A stretch of 9,487 bases of DNA from an uncultured Ilumatobacter sp. (lineage in GTDB: Bacteria; Actinomycetota; Acidimicrobiia; Acidimicrobiales; Ilumatobacteraceae), in NCBI GenBank assembly GCA_938049325.1, contig CALICC010000347.1, positions 1 through 9,487 of the forward strand, in the 5' to 3' direction. The notes beneath the pieces were generated by a model. The model had not been told where the DNA came from. It made no database searches and saw nothing but the letters and a program-made list of their open reading frames with translations. The stretch's first letter is position 1, and each line of letters opens with the position of its first letter. The position numbers and the translations under genes are program-made. Below are positions 5,057 through 9,487 of this stretch, one piece after another.

Positions 5057-7584
5057 GACGATGCTCCGACCGACGGCGTCGAACTCGACGCTGGTTCGGG
5101 TCCGGCTCCGCTGGCAGATGCATCATCGTCGTCGGTGTCGTCCGAGCGGCGTCCGCTTCGAGCGAGCGCGACCGCACCCACGGCGGCAACCGCGAGCACG
5201 GTGATCTCACCCATCGTGTCGACGCCACGGAAGTCGACCAGGATCACGTTGACCACGTTCTTGCCTTCGCCATCGGGCTTCGCACGCTCGACCATCTCGA
5301 CCGAGATGGACTCCTGCGGCACGTCGGTGCGCGCAGTGCTCGACACGACCGCGAAGACGAAGATCGCCGCGCCGACCAACGCCGACACGGTGAGGCGCAG
5401 CGGCCGGACCACAGCGGGAGACAGGTCGACGAATCGAGTCGGCAAGAACCGCAGCACCAGCACGAAGAGCACCGTGCCGAGCGTCTCAATCGCGAACTGC
5501 GTGAGCGCAAGGTCGGGAGCGCCCTGCACCTCGTACAAGCCAGCCATCGCGAATCCGACGGCGCCGAGCATGATCACCGCGGCGATACGACGACGCACGA
5601 GGGTCGCCCCGATCGCCGACCCGATGATGACGGCCACGATCGGAATGTGCGCCGGATTCTCGATCCAATCCGGCAGCGTGTCGAGCTCGCTCAGCATCGG
5701 AATCACGGGAACGGTCACGACCACACCCAAGATCACCAGCAGGTAGCCCGGAAGCGAGCCGGTTTGCACCGAACGCGTCACCCGCTTCGCCACTGCGTCG
5801 ATACCGCGAATCGTCAGCACGAACGCGTCGTCGGTTGACAGCAGCTTGCGCAACGGTTGCGATGCGCTCGTCTGGAGCCGGGCGACGGAGCGGCGCATCA
5901 CCGCCATGACGGCGCCCACCGCAATGATGCCCGCCGACAGGAAGAACGCAGTGTTGAAACCGGCCCAGAGCTTGACCTTCGACGGGGTCGATCCCGAATC
6001 GAGCGCAAGGAGCGCCGACTTGGACAGGTCGCTGATGAACACCGGAGCCAGGCCGACGACCACGGTCACCACCGTGAGCACCATCGCCGGAGTCCAGAAC
6101 ACCAACGGCGGTGGGGTGGCGTCGAGCGTCACGTTCTCGTTGTCCGCTGCACCGTGCACACCGAAGACACCCAGCACGAAGCGAGCCGAGTAGGCGAAGG
6201 TGAGAATCGAACCGACGACGATCACGACGAGCACGGCCGTCGAGCCGACGAAGTCGCCATATTCGAGATAGGTGTCGAGCGCCTTCTCCTTCGACACGAA
6301 GCCGAGCAGCGGAGGCAATCCCGCCATCGACGCCGCGGCGATGACCGCCATCACCTTGATCGCCATCCAGCCTGGCCCGAAGCCGTGTAGCTCACGTATG
6401 TGTCGCGTACCGACCTGGTGGTCGATGATCCCGACGATCATGAACAGCGTTGCCTTGAACGCGCCATGGGCGAGGAGCAGCACGATGCCGGCTTGCGCGA
6501 TCTTGTACTCGCCCGTGCCGAAGAGCAGCATCATGAAACCGAGCTGGCTGACCGTGCCGTAGGCGAGCAACAGCTTGAGGTCGCGTTGTCGGAGGGCTCG
6601 GAGGCCACCAATGATCATCGTGGCCGAACCGACCACCAGCACCAGCACGCGCCACTGGCCCGTCGTCGCCAGGATCGGCGAGAGCCGGGCCACCAGATAC
6701 ACGCCCGCCTTGACCATCGTCGCAGAGTGCAGGTACGCACTGATCGGGGTCGGGGCCACCATCGCGCCGGGCAGCCAACTGCCGAACGGGGCCTGCGCGG
6801 ACTTGGTGAACGCGCCAAGCAACACACAGATCAGCCCAGCCGAGAGCGCACCCGACGATGGCGGCGAGTCGACCATTTCGGACAGTCGGTACGTGCCTGC
6901 ACTCTGACCGACGATGATCAGCCCGGCGAGGAGCACAAGGCCACCCGAACCGGTGATGAAGATCGCCTGTAGCGCGGCGGCGCGGGCGCGAGGGTTGCGG
7001 TCGTCGTTCCCGATCAGCAGGTAACTCGTGATGGACGTCAGCTCCCACGCAACGAAGAGAGCGATCAAATGATCGGCCCAGACAATGCCCAACATCGCGC
7101 CGGCGAACAGCGTCATCAGCCCGGCCAGACGGCTCTGACCAGGGGCGATGTGTGAGAAGTACCCGATCGCGTACACGCAGACCAGAACGCCGATCCCTGA
7201 CACGAGCAACGTCATCACCAGCGCGAAGGCGTCGAAACGAAGGTGGAGGTCGAGGTCGATTCCACTGATCCAGCCCACCGACTCGCGCACCGGGTCGCCG
7301 CCGATGCCGTGCCCGTCGGCATCGAGCGCGGCCGGGTCACCGACGACGCGGCCCCACTGCGTGGCGGCCCATCCCACCGTCACCGCCGGTGCGAGCGATG
7401 CCACCGCGAACGCGCGACGGCCCAGACGGTCTCCGCTCATCAGGATCGCAACGCCGATCAGCAGGTGGATGAGGAGCAACACGAACATGACGGCAGCCGC
7501 CCACGATACGACCGTGACTGCCTGCGGCTGGGGTTCCAGCGTCGAAAGGCCGGGGCGGCCTGACGATTTTAGTTGGTTACCCAC
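5053..7584 (-). CDS. mnhA: Na+/H+ antiporter subunit A (MrpA/MnhA)
   Basis: 843 residues as drawn; the largest Mrp subunit. An NuoL-like N-terminal half carries the conserved Glu181 (FVAWELTSITSYLLIG), Lys261 (FTKSAQAPFGSWLPGAM), Lys292 (ATMVKAGVYLVAR), His373/Lys377 (LAHGAFKATLFMIVG) and Lys432/Glu433. A DUF4040-type segment follows with GAPDLALTQFAIETLGTVLF (688-707; Asp691, Glu700). Next is the MrpB-like C-terminal module with NVILVDFRGVDTMGEITVL (779-797). The final 30 residues are Asp/Ser-rich. It carries out cation/proton exchange with MnhD as part of the complex. The start is uncertain. GTG at 7582-7584 gives the longest protein but has no ribosome binding site and lies within a palindrome. 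ATG at 7486-7488 (codon 33, MFVLLLIHLLIG) gives 811 residues and a more family-like N-terminus. It is the first gene of the operon. Confidence 0.95.
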   Translation of the reverse strand: MGNQLKSSGRPGLSTLEPQPQAVTVVSWAAAVMFVLLLIHLLIGVAILMSGDRLGRRAFAVASLAPAVTVGWAATQWGRVVGDPAALDADGHGIGGDPVRESVGWISGIDLDLHLRFDAFALVMTLLVSGIGVLVCVYAIGYFSHIAPGQSRLAGLMTLFAGAMLGIVWADHLIALFVAWELTSITSYLLIGNDDRNPRARAAALQAIFITGSGGLVLLAGLIIVGQSAGTYRLSEMVDSPPSSGALSAGLICVLLGAFTKSAQAPFGSWLPGAMVAPTPISAYLHSATMVKAGVYLVARLSPILATTGQWRVLVLVVGSATMIIGGLRALRQRDLKLLLAYGTVSQLGFMMLLFGTGEYKIAQAGIVLLLAHGAFKATLFMIVGIIDHQVGTRHIRELHGFGPGWMAIKVMAVIAAASMAGLPPLLGFVSKEKALDTYLEYGDFVGSTAVLVVIVVGSILTFAYSARFVLGVFGVHGAADNENVTLDATPPPLVFWTPAMVLTVVTVVVGLAPVFISDLSKSALLALDSGSTPSKVKLWAGFNTAFFLSAGIIAVGAVMAVMRRSVARLQTSASQPLRKLLSTDDAFVLTIRGIDAVAKRVTRSVQTGSLPGYLLVILGVVVTVPVIPMLSELDTLPDWIENPAHIPIVAVIIGSAIGATLVRRRIAAVIMLGAVGFAMAGLYEVQGAPDLALTQFAIETLGTVLFVLVLRFLPTRFVDLSPAVVRPLRLTVSALVGAAIFVFAVVSSTARTDVPQESISVEMVERAKPDGEGKNVVNVILVDFRGVDTMGEITVLAVAAVGAVALARSGRRSDDTDDDDASASGAGPEPASSSTPSVGASS
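7566..7571 (-). promoter_or_regulatory. Candidate -10 box (TAAAAT) for the mnh operon
   Basis: Read on the minus strand the hexamer is TAAAAT, one base from the TATAAT consensus and the most A/T-rich spot in the region. It falls inside the longest mnhA frame. A transcript from it would start near 7559, so it would use the internal ATG at 7488 rather than the GTG at 7584. The -35 position 17 bases upstream (CTAGTT) is weak. This is inference from sequence only. Confidence 0.35.
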
Positions 7585-7591
7585 GGGTAAC
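7576..7591. promoter_or_regulatory. Palindrome GTTACCC-AC-GGGTAAC between divergent genes (possible operator)
   Basis: The two 7-base arms (7576-7582 and 7585-7591) are perfectly complementary around a 2-base spacer. The element covers the annotated GTG start of mnhA. It lies in the spacer of both candidate divergent promoters: the TAAAAT box at 7566-7571 on the minus strand and the TAGGTT box at 7592-7597 on the plus strand. The position and symmetry suggest a dimeric repressor site controlling both directions. No regulator gene is in the window. Confidence 0.45.
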
Positions 7592-7597
7592 TAGGTT
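7592..7597 (+). promoter_or_regulatory. Candidate -10 box (TAGGTT) for a leaderless dehydrogenase mRNA
   Basis: TAGGTT matches the actinobacterial TANNNT pattern and ends six bases before the ATG at 7604, the spacing expected when transcription starts at the start codon. The GGAG directly touching the ATG is too close to act as a ribosome binding site. Both facts favour a leaderless transcript, without proving it. Confidence 0.45.
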
Positions 7598-7603
7598 GCG
7601 GAG

Positions 7604-8467
7604 ATGAGCACGAACGCTGAGAACATCGCCACTGTCGGGATTTTGGGATCGGGCATCATGGGTGCCGGTCTCGTCGAGGTAGCGGCCCGATCAGGGCGCA
7701 CGGTGGTCCTGCGCTCGCGCACTCAGGAGTCCGCCGACGGAGCGATCGCCAAGCTGACGAAAGGCCTCGCGCGCCAGGTCGAGAAGGGTCGCCTCGAAGC
7801 AGACGAACGCGACGCCATCGTCGGCCGGATCACGGCCACGTCCGACATGTCGGCGCTCGCCGACTGCGACCTCGTGATCGAGTCGGTCGTCGAGGATCTC
7901 GACATCAAGAAGGCGCTGTTCACCGAGCTCGACGGGATCGTCAAGGCCGGAGCGATCCTCGCCACCAACACCTCCACGTTGCCGGTGGTCGAGCTCGCCA
8001 TGGCGACGTCGCGGCCCGAGCTCGTGTGCGGCATTCACTTCTTCAACCCGGCACCGATGATGAAGCTGGTCGAGGTCATCCGCCCGATCACCGCCTCCGA
8101 CGACACCATCGCAACGGCACTCGCATTCGCCGCCTCCTGCGGCAAGGACGAAGTCGAAGTGGTCGACCGCGCCGGATTCATCGTCAACGCGCTGCTGTTC
8201 CCCTACCTCAACAACGCTGTCAAGATGTGGGAGCACGGCACTGCGTCGATCGCCGCGATCGATACGGCGATGCAGGGCGGCTGCAACTTCCCGATGGGTC
8301 CGTTCGCACTGCTCGACCTGGTCGGGCTCGACACGTCGCTGGCGATCCTCGACGCACTCCACGCCGAGTTCGGCGACCCGAACTTCATGGCCGCCACGTC
8401 GCTGAAGCGGATGGTGGCGGCAGGCCAGCTCGGTCGCAAGACCGGTCGCGGCTTCCTCGAATACTGA
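7604..8467 (+). CDS. 3-hydroxyacyl-CoA dehydrogenase (3-hydroxybutyryl-CoA dehydrogenase type)
   Basis: 287 residues, the standard length of the stand-alone enzyme. It oxidises (S)-3-hydroxyacyl-CoA to 3-oxoacyl-CoA with NAD(P)+ in the cytoplasm (butanoate/fatty acid metabolism). The Rossmann motif VGILGSGIMG (11-20) opens the NAD-binding domain. The catalytic set is visible: Ser124 in NTSTLP, His145 in IHFFNPAP, Glu157 in KLVEV and Asn195 in GFIVNALLFPYLNNA. The C-terminal domain ends in GRKTGRGFLEY, typical of the family. The exact substrate (short-chain hydroxybutyryl-CoA or an aromatic-pathway intermediate, as for PaaH) cannot be read from sequence, so no symbol is given. It is divergent from the mnh operon with a 19-base gap, has no usable ribosome binding site, and is probably leaderless. 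aat follows after 77 bases on the same strand. Confidence 0.95.
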   Translation: MSTNAENIATVGILGSGIMGAGLVEVAARSGRTVVLRSRTQESADGAIAKLTKGLARQVEKGRLEADERDAIVGRITATSDMSALADCDLVIESVVEDLDIKKALFTELDGIVKAGAILATNTSTLPVVELAMATSRPELVCGIHFFNPAPMMKLVEVIRPITASDDTIATALAFAASCGKDEVEVVDRAGFIVNALLFPYLNNAVKMWEHGTASIAAIDTAMQGGCNFPMGPFALLDLVGLDTSLAILDALHAEFGDPNFMAATSLKRMVAAGQLGRKTGRGFLEY

Positions 8468-8470
8468 TTC

Positions 8471-8508
8471 CCGAGGTTCTCCCTCGGCGACCAACCTGAC
8501 CGCCGAGG
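8471..8508 (+). terminator. Two overlapping, mutually exclusive hairpins after the dehydrogenase gene
   Basis: CCGAGG (8471-8476) can pair with CCTCGG (8482-8487) over a 5-base loop. The same middle arm, extended to CCTCGGCG (8482-8489), can instead pair with CGCCGAGG (8501-8508) over an 11-base loop. The outer arms share the direct repeat CCGAGGTT (8471-8478 and 8503-8510). There is no T run, so termination is uncertain; an attenuator-like switch is also possible. Confidence 0.4.
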
Positions 8509-8537
8509 TTGCAATCGTCGGCATCGCTTGGTGCCAT
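8509..8537 (+). promoter_or_regulatory. Weak candidate promoter for aat
   Basis: TTGCAA (8509-8514, four of six bases of the -35 consensus) and TGCCAT (8532-8537, a poor -10) are 17 bases apart. The -10 ends seven bases before the ATG at 8545. This arrangement would give a leaderless aat mRNA, which fits the absence of a ribosome binding site. The boxes are weak and could be chance; read-through from the dehydrogenase gene is the alternative. Confidence 0.25.
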
Positions 8538-8544
8538 AGCGATC

Positions 8545-9216
8545 ATGACGGTCGATCGCGCTCCGGTCACGCCGGCCCCGAGCCAGTTCGACATGCCTGA
8601 TCCCGGAACTGCCGAGGCGGGCATCGACCTGGTCGCCGTCGGGGCCGACCTCGCTCCGGGCACGTTGCTCGCCGCGTATCGAAGCGGCCTGTTCCCGATG
8701 CCGGGTGACCCGTCGACACCCGGCGGCGACATCGTCTGGTTCTCCCCCGACCCCCGAGGCATTCTGCCGCTCGATGGGCTCCGCGTCTCGAAATCGCTTC
8801 GGCGCAGTCGGCGCCGCTATCGAGTCACGCAGAATCAGGCGTTCGCCGAGGTCATGCGGGCGTGCGCCGACCCGAACCGCGACGGACGATGGATCACCGA
8901 TGAGTTCATCGACGCGTACACCCACCTGTTCGAACTGGGGTGGGCCCATTCGTTCGAAACGTGGGATGAGGACCAGCTGGTGGGTGGGCTCTACGGGCTT
9001 CGGATCGACGGGCTGTTTGCCGGCGAGGCAATGTTTCACCGAGCCACCGATGCGTCGAAGGTGGCGCTCGTCGAGCTCGTCGACTGGTTGAACGGTTCGG
9101 GCGCCCAGCTCCTCGACGTGCAATGGGAGACCGACCACCTCGCGTCGCTCGGCGTGGTCGCGATTCCCCGCGACGAGTACTTGCGGCGTCTTCGCTCCGT
9201 GGTCGCCCCGAGCTGA
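8545..9216 (+). CDS. aat: Leucyl/phenylalanyl-tRNA-protein transferase
   Basis: 223 residues. It transfers Leu or Phe from aminoacyl-tRNA to proteins with N-terminal Lys or Arg, marking them for the ClpS/Clp N-degron pathway; it is cytoplasmic. Family blocks are in order: GADLAPGTLLAAYRSGLFPM (33-52), IVWFSPDPRGILP (63-75), RWITDEFIDAY (115-125), GWAHSFETW (132-140), LVGGLYG (145-151), GEAMFHRATDASK (160-172) and LDVQWETDHLASLG (190-203). Glu161 and Gln193 correspond to the E. coli catalytic pair E156 and Q188. The ATG at 8545 was chosen because homologues begin shortly before the FPDP-like region. A TTG at 8509 in the same frame would add 12 residues but lies on the 3' arm of the hairpin. 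A strong terminator follows 10 bases after the stop. Confidence 0.95.
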   Translation: MTVDRAPVTPAPSQFDMPDPGTAEAGIDLVAVGADLAPGTLLAAYRSGLFPMPGDPSTPGGDIVWFSPDPRGILPLDGLRVSKSLRRSRRRYRVTQNQAFAEVMRACADPNRDGRWITDEFIDAYTHLFELGWAHSFETWDEDQLVGGLYGLRIDGLFAGEAMFHRATDASKVALVELVDWLNGSGAQLLDVQWETDHLASLGVVAIPRDEYLRRLRSVVAPS

Positions 9217-9225
9217 AAAACGAAG

Positions 9226-9255
9226 GAAGGAGCGACGATTGCTCGTCGCTCCTTC
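9226..9255. terminator. Strong hairpin terminator after aat
   Basis: AAGGAGCGACGA (9227-9238) pairs perfectly with TCGTCGCTCCTT (9243-9254) over the 4-base loop TTGC, and G9226-C9255 adds a thirteenth pair. On the plus strand only a short pyrimidine run follows (TCTCGTCC). On the minus strand the complement of AAAAA (9216-9220) gives five T a few bases past the stem. It could therefore also stop a transcript coming from the right. Confidence 0.8.
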
Positions 9256-9264
9256 TCGTCCGTC

Positions 9265-9291
9265 GCCGGCCGGATCCGCCATCCGACCGGC
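9265..9291. repeat. Inverted repeat, 11-base arms with one mismatch
   Basis: GCCGGCCGGAT (9265-9275) faces ATCCGACCGGC (9281-9291) over the 5-base loop CCGCC, with a single C/A mismatch in the sixth pair. It is a stable hairpin just downstream of the aat terminator and nine bases before the pseudoknot-like cluster, so it may be its first stem or a second terminator stem. Confidence 0.6.
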
Positions 9292-9300
9292 GTGGTTCCC

Positions 9301-9360
9301 GCCAAAGGGAAACCGTTCCCCGGAGAGCGTTTGGCAAGGGGGAGGACCATTCGCTCTTCG
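9301..9360 (+). ncRNA. Potential structured RNA: pseudoknot with a hairpin in its first loop
   Basis: Arms tile without gaps. GCCAAA (9301-9306) pairs with TTTGGC (9330-9335). Between them are a hairpin GGGAA-ACCG-TTCCC (9307-9320) and then CGGAGAGCG (9321-9329), which pairs with CGCTCTTCG (9352-9360). The second helix therefore crosses the first, an H-type pseudoknot, and the two 3'/5' arms abut at 9329/9330, allowing coaxial stacking. One pair (G9323-T9358) is a G-U wobble only if the plus strand is the RNA. I match it to no riboswitch class I know. The RNA identity is inference. Confidence 0.35.
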
Positions 9361-9425
9361 GGAGATCTTGTTGTTCTCGTTGTTTCTCGGGAACACTTAA
9401 TGCTTCGTCACAGCCGCCGGATGAC

Positions 9426-9442
9426 TTGAAGAATTTCTCCAA
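9426..9442. repeat. 17-base near-palindrome TTGAAGAA-T-TTCTCCAA
   Basis: Seven of eight facing pairs are complementary around a central T. It lies in the gene-free tail ahead of whatever follows the window, so a protein-binding site is plausible. It could equally be chance in an A/T-richer stretch. Confidence 0.4.
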
Positions 9443-9459
9443 AACCACCCCAAACGTCC

Positions 9460-9479
9460 GTTTCACGCCAGGCGTAAAC
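9460..9479. repeat. Inverted repeat around ACGCC-A-GGCGT
   Basis: ACGCC (9465-9469) and GGCGT (9471-9475) are perfect arms around one A. They are flanked by GTTT (9460-9463) and AAAC (9476-9479), which extend the symmetry if the C at 9464 is bulged. The one-base loop is too short for an RNA hairpin as drawn, so a DNA operator is the better reading. Confidence 0.4.
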
Positions 9480-9487
9480 CCACGACT

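Larger units (their letters stand above)
9256..9487. other. Gene-free tail rich in inverted repeats
   Basis: No convincing coding region is seen here on either strand; the open frames that cross it are antisense shadows of aat. It contains a hairpin (9265-9291), the pseudoknot-like cluster (9301-9362), a T-rich stretch (9368-9388) and two near-palindromes (9426-9442 and 9460-9479). This density suggests the leader or control region of a gene that begins beyond the window, or a small RNA. Confidence 0.55.

Noticed and set aside
4967..5746. Long plus-strand open frame of 259 codons opposite mnhA
   Set aside because: It lies wholly antisense to mnhB/mnhA, its product is a Thr/Ser/Arg-rich mix without any motif, and mnhA is certain. 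High GC content makes such shadow frames common.
2557..7584. A complex I (nuo) operon
   Set aside because: MnhA, C and D resemble NuoL, K and N/M, but MrpB, E, F and G are present in canonical order and no peripheral-arm gene is found.
8509..8544. TTG at 8509 as the start of aat
   Set aside because: It would add 12 non-conserved residues, abuts the hairpin arm and has no ribosome binding site; the ATG at 8545 is simpler.
9301..9345. GGGAAACC-GTTCCC segment as a c-di-GMP (GEMM-I) riboswitch
   Set aside because: The resemblance stops at the AAACC; the conserved GGACGCAAAGCC core is absent.
8203..9396. Minus-strand open frame of 397 codons over the dehydrogenase and aat genes
   Set aside because: Both plus-strand genes are certain from catalytic motifs; the antisense product is low-complexity and Arg-rich with no recognisable domain.
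9400..9429. Nine-codon frame ATG...TGA (MLRHSRRMT) as a leader peptide
   Set aside because: No ribosome binding site or -10 box at the right distance; short frames of this size are expected by chance.
8906..9466. Minus-strand frame that enters the gene-free tail (starts VVLEKFFKSSGG)
   Set aside because: Only the first part is outside aat, the rest becomes an Arg/Ser/Pro-rich antisense product, and no ribosome binding site or family motif is visible.

Overview
The window is high-GC DNA that reads like a chromosomal segment of an actinobacterium. The clues are the (K/R)-poor secreted-type cyclophilin with the NSGPNTNGSQFFI block, the frequent GTG starts, the apparently leaderless genes with TANNNT boxes 6-7 bases before the start, and the strong G/C third-position bias. 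Its overall look suggests Acidimicrobiia (Ilumatobacter-like), but that placement is inference; no rRNA or marker gene is present to fix it.

Layout from left to right. Bases 1-480 hold the 3' part of a plus-strand cyclophilin-type peptidyl-prolyl isomerase. It converges on a long minus-strand operon occupying 500-7584. Read in transcription order, the operon is mnhA, mnhB, mnhC, mnhD, mnhE, mnhF, mnhG (a complete seven-subunit Mrp/Mnh cation/proton antiporter), followed by an eighth gene for an unrecognised polytopic membrane protein. All eight cistrons are packed with 4-base stop/start overlaps, except F/G, which are 2 bases apart. From 7604 the plus strand carries a 3-hydroxyacyl-CoA dehydrogenase of the 3-hydroxybutyryl type, then aat (leucyl/phenylalanyl-tRNA-protein transferase, 8545-9216). 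A strong hairpin terminator follows, and then about 230 bases without a gene that are dense in inverted repeats up to the window end.

How the parts work together. MnhA-G form one membrane complex that exchanges Na+ (or K+) for H+ and contributes to pH and sodium homeostasis. The eighth gene is overlapped by mnhG's stop codon, so it is probably co-expressed and may be an accessory factor. The operon and the dehydrogenase gene diverge from a gap of only 19 bases (annotated starts). That gap carries a 7+7 palindrome placed in the spacers of both candidate promoters. The dehydrogenase (acyl-CoA / hydroxybutyrate metabolism) and Aat (N-degron tagging for ClpS/ClpAP-type proteolysis) have no obvious functional link to the antiporter.

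Most noteworthy items: a tightly tiled potential RNA pseudoknot at 9301-9360; the coupled unknown membrane protein with buried acidic and histidine residues; the shared palindrome between the divergent genes; oppositely charged hydrophilic tails on the Mrp subunits, including a pentapeptide tandem repeat in MnhE; and a mutually exclusive pair of hairpins ahead of aat. I see no mobile element, CRISPR array, tRNA or rRNA.
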